NCBI RefSeq assembly: GCF_003473485.1
Contig: NC_053047.1
Span: forward strand, 10,679,001-10,743,000
Direction of reading: 5' to 3'
Source: Medicago truncatula
Taxonomy: Eukaryota > Streptophyta > Magnoliopsida > Fabales > Fabaceae
DNA: 64,000 nucleotides
Positions 34,946 to 46,757 of this stretch are shown in pieces. The stretch's first letter is position 1. Each line of letters starts with the position of its first letter. The translations under genes were made by a program, and so were the position numbers. The notes under the pieces are model-generated. The model was not told the DNA's origin. It saw only the letters and a program-made list of their open reading frames with translations, and did no database searches.

Positions 34946-37900
34946 ATGTTAATCCTCCGTCCCTTCAACTTCTACTCTCAATTGCCATTCAAATTCCACA
35001 CCAAACCCATTTTCAACAATCACAAGGTAATACTAAATCACTATCTTATCTTCATGCTTCTTATGTCTGTAACACCAACACCTCTGATCAAAGACATATA
35101 AGATGTCTGCCACTTGTTGGTGTCTGACACCAACACAGTTAATTTATTATTTTTTCTTTTACAGTTGTTGATGCATCAGTATCGTGTTCGGTGTCTATAT
35201 CTTTGTTAGTGCTTCATGTTTATTTACGACACGTCTCAGATCAAATGTGTATCAGATGTCTGAGACGTGTTAGTTTCCAACATTGACATGACACATGTGA
35301 TTACTGTCATGTGTTGTGTCATGTTTGGTGCCTGTGTCTGTGTTAGTACTTCATATGTTCTTATTGACAAAACAAGTTTTTTTTCCTTCTGTGTAGTTAC
35401 TATGTGGAAAATTTAGTTTTTCTGCATTCAGCAACACTGCATTAAACTATGCACACAACGATGATGAAATTCCAGAGAAGGAGAATGAAATGGATGGAAA
35501 TGCAAGTGGAATTGGTTACTTGCATCTCATGGAACAACACGGAGTTCGTGCAAATTCGCAAACTTTTTTATGGTTATTAGAAGGTTGTTTGAATTCTAGG
35601 TCGTTTTATGATGGTTTGAAGCTTCATGGGAAGATTCTGAAGATGGGTTTTTGTGATGAAGTGGTTTTATGTGAAAGGCTTATAGATTTTTATCTTGCAT
35701 TTGGTGATTTGAATTGTGCCGTTAATGTGTTTGATGAAATGCCTATTAGAAGCTTGTCTTGTTGGAATAGGATTTTTAATACGTTTATTGCAGAGAGGTT
35801 GATGGGCCGTGTTCCGGGTTTGTTCCGGCGAATGTTAACGAAAAATGTGGAGTTCGATGAGAGGATTTTTGCTGTGGTTTTGAGGGGTTGTAGTGGCAAT
35901 GCAGTTTCTTTTCGCTTTGTTGAGCAAATACATGCTAAGACTATAACGAGTGGTTTTGAAAGTAGTACTTTTATATGTAATCCTTTGATTGATCTCTATT
36001 TTAAAAATGGTTTTTTGAGTTCTGCTAAGAAGGTTTTTGAAAATTTAAAGGCGAGGGATAGTGTTTCTTGGGTGGCTATGATATCCGGTTTATCGCAAAA
36101 TGGGTATGAAGAAGAAGCAATGCTTCTGTTTTGTCAGATGCATACATCAGGAATCTGTCCCACTCCTTATATTTTTTCGAGCGTCCTAAGTGCCTGTACA
36201 AAAGTAGAATTTTTCGAGTTTGGGAAGCAGCTCCATGGCCTTGTTTTGAAGCAAGGATTCTCTTCCGAAACATATGTTTGCAATGCCCTTGTGACGTTAT
36301 ATTCCCGTTCCGGGAATTTGTCATCTGCGGAGCAGATTTTTCATTGTATGTCGCAAAGGGACAGAGTTTCATATAACTCACTCATCTCAGGTCTAGCGCA
36401 ACAAGGATATATTAACAGAGCTTTAGCGTTGTTTAAGAAAATGAATCTTGATTGCCAAAAGCCTGACTGTGTTACGGTTGCAAGTCTTTTGAGTGCCTGT
36501 GCATCAGTTGGAGCTCTTCCGAATGGAAAGCAATTCCATTCGTATGCGATAAAAGCTGGAATGACTTCAGACATCGTCGTGGAAGGTTCACTGCTTGATC
36601 TTTATGTAAAATGCTCGGATATAAAAACTGCACATGAATTTTTCCTTGCATGTGAAACCGAAAATGTGGTGTTGTGGAATGTGATGCTTGTAGGTTATGG
36701 CCAGTTAGACAATCTAAACAAATCGTTTCAAATATTTACACAGATGCAGATTGAAGGCATTGTACCTAATCAATTCACATATCCAAGTATTTTGAAAACT
36801 TGCACTACTTTGGGAGCTACTGATCTAGGAGAACAGATTCACACTCAAGTACTGAAAACCGGCTTCCAGTTCAATGTGTATGTCTCTAGCGTGCTTATTG
36901 ACATGTATGCTAAACATGGAAAACTAGATCATGCACTGAAAATCTTTCGAAGACTAAAAGAAAACGATGTTGTTTCATGGACAGCTATGATTGCTGGTTA
37001 CACACAACATGATAAGTTCACCGAAGCTCTTAACCTCTTTAAAGAAATGCAAGATCAAGGAATAAAATCTGATAATATAGGATTTGCAAGTGCAATAAGT
37101 GCATGTGCAGGTATCCAAGCACTTGATCAAGGACGGCAGATTCACGCACAGTCATGCCTATCTGGTTATTCAGATGATCTTTCAATTGGTAATGCACTTG
37201 TTAGTCTTTATGCTAGGTGTGGGAAAGTACGAGAAGCATACGCTGCTTTTGATCAAATATATGCCAAAGATAATGTATCATGGAACTCGTTGGTATCTGG
37301 TTTTGCACAAAGTGGTTATTTTGAGGAAGCGCTGAATATATTCGCTCAAATGAATAAAGCTGGACTAGAAATTAATTCATTCACGTTTGGCTCTGCGGTT
37401 AGCGCTGCTGCGAATATTGCTAATGTTAGAATAGGGAAGCAGATTCATGGTATGATTAGAAAAACTGGGTATGATTCAGAAACCGAGGTTTCTAATGCTT
37501 TGATCACACTATACGCTAAATGTGGTACAATTGACGATGCCGAGAGACATTTCTTTGAAATGCCTGACAAAAATGAGATTTCTTGGAATTCCATGATTAC
37601 TGGTTATTCCCAACATGGTTGTGGATTTGAAGCACTGAAACTTTTTGAGGATATGAAACAGCTTGATGTATTGCCAAACCATGTTACATTTGTGGGAGTT
37701 TTATCGGCATGCAGTCATGTGGGTTTGGTGGATGAGGGAATTAGCTACTTCCGATCAATGAGTGAAGCTCATAACTTGGTGCCAAAACCTGAACATTATG
37801 CATGTGTTGTTGATCTTCTTGGGCGGTCTGGTCTTTTAAGCCGTGCAAAGAGGTTTGTGGAGGAGATGCCAATTCAACCAGATGCCATGGTGTGGAGGAC

Positions 37901-38498
37901 CCTTTTAAGTGCTTGTAATGTTCATAAGAATATTGATATTGGAGAGTTTGCCGCGAGTCATCTTCTAGAACTGGAACCGAAAGATTCAGCAACATATGTT
38001 CTGGTTTCAAATATGTATGCAGTGTCGGGGAAATGGGACTGTAGGGATCGGACGAGACAAATGATGAAAGATCGAGGTGTTAAGAAAGAGCCTGGTCGTA
38101 GTTGGGTTGAGGTTGATAATTCAGTTCATGCATTTTTCGCCGGTGATCAAAATCACCCACGTGCAGATATGATATATGAATATCTCAGAGGCCTGGATTT
38201 TCGGGCAGCTGAAAATGGTTATGTACCTCGGTGCAACAGTCTTCTCAGTGATGCTGAAATACGTCAAAAGGATCCAACAGAAATCATTCACAGCGAGAGA
38301 CTAGCAATTGCTTTTGGATTGCTCAGTTTGACTAGCTCCACTCCCTTATATGTTTTCAAAAATCTCCGTGTTTGTGAGGATTGCCACAACTGGATTAAGC
38401 ATGTCTCTAAAATAACAGATCGAGTGATCATAGTGAGAGACTCATATCGCTTTCATCATTTCAAAGTTGGCAGTTGTTCGTGTAAAGATTATTGGTAA
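34946..38498 (+). CDS. DYW-type pentatricopeptide repeat protein (organellar RNA editing)
   Basis: Organelle-targeted PLS-class PPR protein expected to bind a specific transcript and carry out C-to-U editing. The large exon (35397-38498) is open from an acceptor TGTGTAG at 35396. An upstream exon at 34946-35026 supplies the start: its 27 codons, free of acidic residues and with Arg, Lys, Phe and Ser, look like an organelle targeting sequence. It ends at AAG|GTAATA and joins in phase 0. Together they encode 1060 residues, matching the roughly 1064 of Arabidopsis At4g13650 (from memory), its clear closest relative. The body is more than 20 P/L/S repeats, then E/E+ motifs (PGRSWVEV) and a complete DYW deaminase domain with HSERLA (HxE) and CEDCH (CxxCH) zinc ligands, ending CSCKDYW. 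Starting at the internal Met at 35490 would remove the targeting peptide. Confidence 0.93.
35060..35370. repeat. GTGTCTG/CAGACAC dispersed repeat in the PPR intron
   Basis: The 370-bp intron (35027-35396) consists largely of GTGTCTGACACC-like words. A direct repeat CGGTGTCTATATCTTTGTTAGTGCTTCAT at about 35191 and TGGTGCCTGTGTCTGTGTTAGTACTTCAT at about 35329 is visible. It is the same family, inverted, as in CCT8 intron 5. Confidence 0.5.
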
Positions 38499-41051
38499 AA
38501 TGGATAAAGGTTGACTAAAATGAATGAATCCTTCAAACTTGTGGTGTGGCCCACAATTTGTGACAAACACGGAAGATAGTTTTTATTGGTCGACTGTGCA
38601 TGTGCCCTGTGGGAAGATCTCTAACATGAAGTGATTAAATACATTTTTGGATAGCATAGAGTCATGATGCTTCTTATGCAATACTGTTATTGAATATGTA
38701 TGTAATTGTTTAGAATGTCCTACCTTGCTTTTTCTATAAGGTGTCGTCTATATGGCGTGGCACCAAACACATGATAAAACATTGTACCATATTTATTATT
38801 CATTGGATATCTTACTAAACAAAGTTTGAAAATTGCAATAGGAAACCATCGTGAAAGTGAACATAGACGAACATCGGCTTTCAAGGGAGGTACAATATCA
38901 CCATCAACATGCGACAGCTTTACAGCAGTCTGTTTTGGTGTTGGTGAGTGTGAGAGACTCCGAGGGAGACAAGATGGATGGTGCAAACTGCAATTTGCAA
39001 GGAACAACAAGAACAACGGATTGCTTAAAAAAAACAAGAACAATGGATTCTTGCTGCCTTGAAACGGGTGTAACCTCTGGCAGCTCATTGTTGTAAGCTT
39101 CAATTATGTATAATGTATATTTTTTACTTCTTTTTTATTATGTTTAGAAGAACCAGATGCTTGTGTGACACCTACTTGTGTCAATGCATGGCTCAGATGA
39201 TTGCCATGTATAGATTTGTTTTATCAACTACTATATTTTTCTGTTGTATTTTTTTGTTCAATGGAAATTTATATTCTCTACTATTTCGTTGTAGATAAAT
39301 GTATAGATAACATTTACTTTGACATTCATGTTTGCAGATATTAAGCAAACCATTTATATTATACCTTTTCCTGTGCTAGGGTTGAAGACAGTGGTGATTA
39401 GTGACAAGGCAGAGAAAGGTGAGAATCTATCCCCGAGGTTTTAAGATTGGTTGTGCCTGAATTTTATATACTAGTTTCAGATACAATACTATAACTATCC
39501 CCGAACTTCGATTAAATACAAGACCAAAGCTAGTTTTAGTTTTATGATTATATCTCATCATGCAAAATTTTGTGAAAATAATTTTCTGACGTTCTTTCAT
39601 AATTTATGTAACTAGGGAAAATATGAGAGCTTTTCATTTTGTCATGGGGCTGAAAGAAGATAGGCATCTCTTTTGATTGACCTCCACATTGTTGTTGATG
39701 TTTATTTTGGTGATTTCTGTTAAGAGTGTTGAATTGGAAGTATGGAGGAGCTTATAAAATATCTGACAGGTATTCTCAAAATGTAACAGGTCACATAGAA
39801 CATAGAAAAGAGAGCTGCATAGGTGAATTCTGATGTATTGAAAATGAGTTCTCAGATACCACTGAATTATCATACAAGCTATTTATACTTGGTTTTCAAA
39901 TTGAGATTCATATTGTGAATCAGAAGAATCATTTTTCGAGTTGTGAATTATCATACAAGATACTTTTTACTAATAAAAATATGATATTTTTAAGTAAAAA
40001 TAAGTGACAACTATATTATAAGCAAATATATCATATACAATGAATAAAGAACAGTATACTATGGTAAGATAAACTGTACTTCTTGTTAATGAAGTTATGT
40101 ATTCATTTTCTGGGACATGAGTTTCAAGAGTGAGATATTTGAAGAACAATATATATGGTCCAAGTTAAATTTCTAATTTGGAAGCTAAACCTTGCAGATA
40201 TGAAAAGTTTGCTAAATTAATAGTGCAAACTTTGTCATGATGGAATTTAATATTTTGAAGAGTGTAGTCTCGTTCTCGTTCCTGACACAAAACAGGGAAT
40301 TCAGGTTATGACAAAAAATAAGAGAGAAAATGAAGAGGATCGTAACTCAAAAATTAAACCGGGCTACATTAGTTCTTCTGTCAAATTTTCAACACAACTG
40401 TTTGTATTTTTCTGGTGTCATACATAGTTCACATAACCAATCTTTCCGTAGAATTTATCCTAATTTATTGGGCTTGCGTATTCTAGGAGATGGTTTGTTA
40501 CCCCTTATTTTGAGCATAATTATTGTGTGCGCGAAGAGTTGCTATCGAGTGAGACGTTCCTTTTCACCCTGTTGTAGCTGCTAAAAAACTCTAGTTTATG
40601 GAAGTGCACTTGCGGACGAATTAAATTGTCCGGAAGTGCACTTTAAGACAGTAATAAAATACTTGTTTTTTCATGTATACATCCAATCTTATGTTATGGG
40701 GATCATGATTCCCTCTCGAGTGGTTATAGGTTCAAATCATGGATTAATTAACCTCTTGCAAAGGGTGTAGATCTTGTCATGGTGAGATTTTTTGTCACCA
40801 GATATGTATTTATGCATCTTAAGACTGATAAAGCTTCAAAATATAAGATAGAATATTTATACAAATTGATATTAAAATGTAAATGTACCAACTGCACCCG
40901 AAATTTTACTTCAGTATTACAATCTACATAACACTGTAATAATTATGTGCAACTGGCACATATCCCTCTCTGAAAGCTTCATAATTGGATGCTAAATTTT
41001 CATCTGTGCAAGTAGCAACTATATTTGTTGGTCGCATAAGAGATGAAAGTA
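38499..41051. other. PPR 3'UTR and unassigned intergenic DNA
   Basis: After the stop I find no supported gene. Small open frames at 38720-39103 overlap each other on both strands and lack domains. One oligo(A) stub lies at 39023-39032. The remainder is AT-rich with no recognised termini. Confidence 0.35.
39023..39032 (+). mobile_element. Oligo(A) stub 4
   Basis: GCTTAAAAAA between AACAAGAACAACGGATT (39006-39022) and AACAAGAACAATGGATT (39033-39049), 16 of 17 identical. Confidence 0.65.
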
Positions 41052-41093
41052 CCTGCCTATGCGGGAGTTTTAGTGTACCAGGCTGCCCGTTTT
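41052..41093 (+). mobile_element. 3'-end fragment of an Au-like SINE
   Basis: TATGCGGGAGTTTTAGTGTACCAGGCTGCCC is the characteristic 3' end of the plant Au SINE family (from memory GCGGGAGCTTTAGTGCACCGGGTTGCCC). Only this short end is present; the tRNA-like head is missing. Confidence 0.6.
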
Positions 41094-41563
41094 ATAAGAG
41101 ATGAAAGCACCTGGTTAGGGGAGGGGGGTGACTGGAGGATAGAACCTCCAACGTTGTCGACATGTCAAAGTTTGAAGACTTGGTTTGCTGTTGATTGAAC
41201 TACAAGTTCAATGCCAAGTTCTGCAGTAATATGCAGTACCTGTAGCTTGCCTTTAACATTTATGCAGAGTACTAATAATATATATGTGATTCCAAACTAT
41301 GCCCTTATTGATAGCTATAAATGACTTGAATCTGTTGTGAATTAACTTTTCCAAAATTGTTATGTTTTTTAAATTAAGATACATAAATAATTTTATATTA
41401 TATCTCTAACACATTAGTCATGTTAGAGTCATTTGGTGCATAATCCATAGACTGGTCTATCTTGTATGTAAAGATACAACTCTAGATCATTGATCACATA
41501 GATTGTTATCATGATATAAATCAACCACTATTATTAAGAATACATGAATGGCTTTATATTATA

Positions 41564-41735
41564 GACACCTTTTCCCATCCTATATTTGATTTCTCGTGCG
41601 CCATTTGCACTTCGGATTCTATAATCCGAATGGGATAAACACACAATAAAAATCTCCAAAACACGTTAAAACATTTCAGATTTTGGAATCCAAATAAGGC
41701 GCGCGAAAAACTCATAAGGTGAGAAAAATAACATC
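41564..41735. mobile_element. Mutator-like MITE, 172 bp
   Basis: Imperfect inverted termini (GACACCTTTTCCCATCC and, inverted, GATGTTATTTTTCTCACC) contain GTGCGCC/GCGCGCC and GGATTCTATAATCCGAA palindromic text. Flanked by a perfect 9-bp duplication TATATTATA (41555-41563, 41736-41744). Confidence 0.8.
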
Positions 41736-41925
41736 TATATTATATTACTCCATATAACAAACTTAAGAGTAGACTACAAGTAACATCACTCTAGAGTTGC
41801 AAGTTCTCCATGAGATAAACAAAAAATGGGTAAAATAGTTCCTTATAAAACTTTTTGCATATGAAATGGAAGTATTCAAATAAACTCATGGTGCTATGAA
41901 TCTATGTTGACATGGAATTAGTAAA

Positions 41926-42177
41926 CCTTAAATTTAGTCTCTAAACTATCATTCTCTCTTATTTGGTCTATAGACTATATAAATATATAAAAAGTAGTTT
42001 CTAAACTATTATTAATTTATCAATTTAGTCTCATAATTTCTTTTTTAAAAATAGAAGAAAAGACAGTTTAGGGACAAATTTGATGAATTAAAAATAGTTT
42101 AGAAACTACTTATTAAATTTAATAATTCGTAAACAAAATAGGAGGGATAGTGGTAGTTTAAGGAGCAATTTAATAGG
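41926..42177. mobile_element. Inverted-repeat MITE, about 252 bp
   Basis: The left arm CCTTAAATTTAGTCTCTAAACTATCAT pairs with a right arm that inverts to CCTATTAAATTGCTCCTTAAACTACCA. The pairing continues inward (AAGTAGTTTCTAAACTATT). I could not find a clear target duplication. Confidence 0.65.
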
Positions 42178-42525
42178 TGTAATTGACAAGGAATTGATGT
42201 TGTATAAAATGTGCAAAGAGTAACATGGTAATGCTAAAGCAACTTTAAGCACTTTGGTGGATCATGAAGATCATGAAAACAGACCAATCATAAATATATC
42301 TTTAGAATGTGTGGCTGTTTCTTTTACCACATTATTGTTTACTCACATGCTTTCATTGAATTTCTAGTCACCTCCATGCCTCATCCTATGAAATTATTAC
42401 TACAAAAGTAACTTTGTATGAGTGATCTTCAACACACTTATTCAACCACATATTTTATGTGCCCTTATCTAGTCCCATTCCCACCTAAAATGGTAAAGTA
42501 TGTTTCCTTTATAATTTTAATTGTT

Positions 42526-42602
42526 ACCCTTTTCTTCTTTCTCAAAACAATTATACATGAAGTTACCTTTTCTTCTTTCTCAAAACAATCATACATGAAG
42601 TT
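42526..42602 (+). repeat. 38-bp tandem duplication
   Basis: ACCYTTTTCTTCTTTCTCAAAACAATYATACATGAAGTT occurs twice head to tail, with one substitution and one indel. No transposon is involved. Confidence 0.9.
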
Positions 42603-43374
42603 AAGCTTATTTCAGCCATAAGATATATACAGAAGAAACCCAATTTAAGAAACAATAGAAGTCAATTATCAAGGGGTGTGTGCGCGCGGGGGGATAGGGG
42701 TGGGGTGTAAGATATGGTCTACTATGAACCAATATTTGAAAATCGCTCAAAATATTGTCGATAGTAGAAGTTCAGTGCTCTCTTTATATTTACGATTGAG
42801 AAAGTGATTTGATCGATGTTAGTTCAACGAAAACGAAAAAATAAACATAATTTGAATTTTTATCGATGTTAATTTGACATTGACCGGTCACTGTTTCAAT
42901 CGTGAGAACAAGTAATACCGTTAGTTTTTACCAGCATTAATGGTCATTTTTAGAGTTTCAAACGACTTTCAAATATTGATCATTGTAAATTATGCGAGAC
43001 ACTTCTCCATCCAAACATTGGTCATTGTATGCATTTGTTGTATTGAAACCAACAAGGGGAACATGTGGCATGATTTTAGGAATTTCTGGGGATAATGTTT
43101 GATACTGTGAGGATTATTGTAGGGTTCTATGAGATTTAAATTAATTGTGACCAGGACATAGTTGTATGTATCAATAAATGACAATAAAATTTTGGTAATT
43201 ATGTATATTGTTGATAGGAGATTGAACCCTTCAATTAGACAGCATAATGGTTTATAAGAGACCAAATTAAAGGCTATGTGCAATGCATAGTCATGAGAGT
43301 GAGGACAAGAGATGTAAAGGTCAAGTAATTATGAAATAAATAAAGGAATGAATATGTTTTCAGTGTTAATAAAA
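42603..43374. other. Unassigned AT-rich intergenic DNA
   Basis: Contains a G-rich run GTGTGTGCGCGCGGGGGGATAGGGGTGGGG at about 42676-42705 and short ORFs without domains. I see no gene. Confidence 0.3.
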
Positions 43375-43712
43375 GGTTTAATTGCAGTTTTGATCTACTA
43401 TTTTCATCTTGTTGTGAAATTGGTCTCCCTATTTTAAAGTTCGACAGTTTTGATCCATCCATCATATATTTTTAACTAAAAAGAGGTGATATGATAGGTT
43501 TTAAATGTCTTAGTATATGATCTGAAAATGAGAAAATATCAACATCGATGAAATCGTAAGAAAACTTCCTTAAAAACTTCATTTAAAACATGTTATATCA
43601 TCATATTTTAGACAAAATAAATGATATAGGAACCAAAACTGTCAAATTTTAAAATAGGGGGACCAATTTTGCAAAATAGTGAAAACAGGAAGACCAAAAC
43701 TGCAATTAAGTC
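43375..43712. mobile_element. Mutator-like MITE, TTTAATTGCAGTTTTG family (copy 1)
   Basis: 338 bp with long inverted arms (GGTTTAATTGCAGTTTTGATC; inverted right end GACTTAATTGCAGTTTTGGTC) and a perfect 9-bp duplication TTAATAAAA (43366-43374, 43713-43721). Related to the element at 54607. Confidence 0.9.
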
Positions 43713-43721
43713 TTAATAAAA

Positions 43722-45311
43722 TGAGTAAATTTTGATTTTGGGTAAAATTTTTGTTTTTTTCCCACCATTTTCAAATCTAAAATCATCATTATTTTGACTT
43801 GAAAAAAATTATCATTATTTTTCATCAATAATATTCATTTTAGGTCTCAGATATTTTTTAGGGGATTAACATGCTAACATGACACATGATCATGATTTTC
43901 TCTCAAAAAAAAAAAATGACACGATCATGATCAATAATACATCTTCATGTGCCTTTTATATTAATTTTAGATTTTAAATTAATCTCTTTTTTTTTTGGAC
44001 AAATTTAGTCCCACATGTTCTGAAGAGTCAATTTGTTGGAAATTTACAATGAAACATACAAGTAACAAGTGTGTCATAAAAACAGTCTGATGCAAAAATC
44101 ATGTATTATTACATAAAAATCATGTAAATCTTATATGTTTCAATTATTCACAAAATAATAATTAACTTGCTCTATTAAACTTTGAAAAAAAGTAAATACA
44201 AACACTTCTTTTACCAAAAACGACAAATGAAAAGTGTGAGAGAGAGGGGGTATCAATCAACTACCTCAAAAAAGAAAGTAATTTATTTATTTATATAATA
44301 AAAAAGTGCATAGAGGCTAAAATATTAATTAGTTATATATTTGTGTATTTTTTGAGTGAATTGGTTATCTTTTGCAAACAACTGCAAAACCTAATCTTAT
44401 GAACCGAATAAGATCATAATGGATGACAAAACTCTCCTTTAAAAGTATATATTTATGTTTGATTCTTATTCTTTCCGTACATTTAAATATTGTCTCTTTC
44501 AATTATAATAAATTATATATCATTATTATAAACTATTATCAATATTTTTAGTTTTAAATAACATTATTTAGGTTTAGATTATGTTATTGTTATAAAAATT
44601 ATTTAAATAATTCTTATGTACTTGCTTCTCACCGTATATGTTTGTCCATTCTCTCTTTCAATGGGTGTAATCAATCATGCATGAGTCCTAATTTGGACCA
44701 CAAAATTCAAAAGGCTAAAAAGTGGGGGGAGAGAGGGAGGGAGCAAGCTTTCAAAAGAATCTAAGACTGCCAATACCAGTCTGTGCTTCTCTCAGTTCTG
44801 CTCTATGAATGCATCTTTTGAGAGAGTGAGTGAGGATAACAAAATCAAAATTATAGTAAATAACAATATTATAAAAGAAAATGATAACGAAGGGTATTTT
44901 TTAAGAATTTTAGATAGTAAATTTTTATGGAAAATTGTACATTCAATAATATTAAATTTTTTTAATAAATAATTTTTTAATTGAGCATCTTTAAAGAATG
45001 CTTTTAGAACACTCGTTAGCAAGATACTGTAATAAAATATATATATATATATGCCGCCAATAATTGCAAAGGAGATATTTTCAAACTTCTTGTTTTTGCA
45101 TTATTCTTTTAGAGTGATAACAAATAGTTACAAATATTACCATTATTGTTAAGATTATTTTCTTTTTCTTGTTCAATTTCAATATGTTATGAGGTTATTC
45201 TTGTTTGGTACTAAGCTTGCCTCAAGCCCGGTAATAATAATTTCATAAAGCTAAGATCTCATCCCTTTTTTCCATCCTATAACTATATTTAGTAAATAGT
45301 GTTAAATGAAT
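43722..45311. other. Gene-free AT-rich DNA
   Basis: No gene. One oligo(A) stub is at 43897-43915. A decayed relative of the GTTAACCAGTG MITE family may lie at about 44840-45025 (CTCGTTAGCAAGATA end). A short AT microsatellite is at 45036-45052. Confidence 0.35.
43897..43915 (+). mobile_element. Oligo(A) stub 5
   Basis: TTTCTCTC plus 11 A between ATGACACATGATCATGAT (43879-43896) and ATGACACGATCATGAT (43916-43931), identical except for a 2-bp indel. Confidence 0.7.
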
Positions 45312-45554
45312 GGGTGTGTTTGTTTCAAGTTATAATTGTTGATTCCCGAGGGTGGGAATAAAGTTCCCATGGAGATGGGAATAAATTCATAAATAGTTTA
45401 CCTATTATAATCCCTAATTTTATGGTTCCTAGGAATATTATAAAGCTAACCAAACATATTTTTCCTAAATTCCTTGGAATAAAATTCCCATCTTTATATT
45501 CCAAGGAATGTTATTCCTAGGAATAAATTTGGTAAACTTGAAACAAACACACCC
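45312..45554. mobile_element. MITE with GGGTGTGTTTGTTTCAAG termini
   Basis: 243 bp with an 18-bp near-perfect terminal inverted repeat (GGGTGTGTTTGTTTCAAG ... CTTGAAACAAACACACCC). The interior is further palindromic, with CCTAGGAATA/TATTCCTAGG text. The target duplication is unclear, so the superfamily (Tourist or hAT) is undecided. Confidence 0.8.
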
Positions 45555-45964
45555 TAAGATTTCATCCCAATAGTAAACTTAACAATGAGGGTGTTGAAAC
45601 ACATCTTATACGTCCAACATTCTGAAAACCTGAGTAAAACATACCACAAACAACTTTAATACTCACCCTCATGCTAAACATGAGTCTGAATTCAACTCTC
45701 ACACTGCAATCCTTATCCGACTCTAATGTCAGTGTCAAATAAACTTGTATTTCATCTTAGAAGCTAACTCAAAGTATGAGGCAGCCAAACATATTTATAC
45801 ATTTAACAACCTAAGAATATGAGCAATCGTAGGACCACAAACAACTTTAATATCCACCCTTACAAATGAGTGTTCATAAAAATGATACAAATGAGTGTTC
45901 ATAAAAACTAACTCAAAAGATACGGTGTCTTAACACATTTATACTTTAATCGAAAATATGAGCA

Positions 45965-46143
45965 ATGTGAAACTTCCAAGTGTTTTTCCTTTGTTTTAGG
46001 GGTGGTTTTTAAAGGGGTTTTTGTTCGAGCCGGTGTTGTGTGACAACCGATTTTCCCTTCTTTGTTTTTTCTCCACCTGAACCTTTTAGTGCTTCTTGCA
46101 CGGGCTTGTTGGTTAATAATATTTTTGCCGATTAAAAAAAAAA
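45965..46143 (+). mobile_element. LINE 3'-UTR remnant with poly(A) tail
   Basis: T/G-rich text with GGGGTGGTTTTTAAAGGGG, then CTTGCACGGGCTTGTTGGTTAATAATATTTTTGCCGATT directly followed by 10 A residues. This is the typical 3' end of plant L1-type LINEs. No coding remnant remains. Confidence 0.6.
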
Positions 46144-46340
46144 GTCATGTATATATATATTTTTTAGGAAAAAATATGTACATTTGAACACATGAAAAAT
46201 TGTGATTAAATAAGTTAAAAGTTGTTGTTGAAAATATTAAATGAATGGTTATTGAGTCGTAGACACTTTATTATATTCATTGACCATCAAATGAACATAA
46301 TTGACCATATAAATTAATGACATTAACAATTCAAATTATT

Positions 46341-46354
46341 CATCTAAAAAAAAT
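46341..46354 (+). mobile_element. Oligo(A) stub 6
   Basis: CATCTAAAAAAAAT between two perfect 12-bp copies of ATTCAAATTATT (46329-46340, 46355-46366). Confidence 0.6.
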
Positions 46355-46757
46355 ATTCAAATTATTATCAATATTTTTTTTGTCAAATTCAAATTTTCAT
46401 GTAAAAATATGTATGATTTATATAATTATTTATAATTAAAAGAATTACATGACCAAGGATGGATAAAAGCTGGATAACACATATGGTAAAGGTAAAAAAA
46501 AAAAGAAGATATAGTTGGAAACATGATAGTGTAAAATGATAGATGATGTTGATTGGTGAGTGTCAACATGAGACATAGATATAACTTTTTTCACCAATTT
46601 AATTAACTTTTTTCATTTGTTTTCTTTAGCTTTTATCTGCCGACAGAAGCTCTGAGTACCATAAAAGAGAACACTCAGAATTGTGTGACATGTAACACAA
46701 AACTTGGTTCTATTCTTCTTCACACCCCCTTCTTCTTCTTCACACCCCCCTTTAGAC

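Noticed and set aside
42526..42602. Oligo(A) stub insertion
   Set aside because: Direct tandem duplication with no inserted A-tract between the copies. The 28-bp duplication at 61321 was rejected for the same reason.
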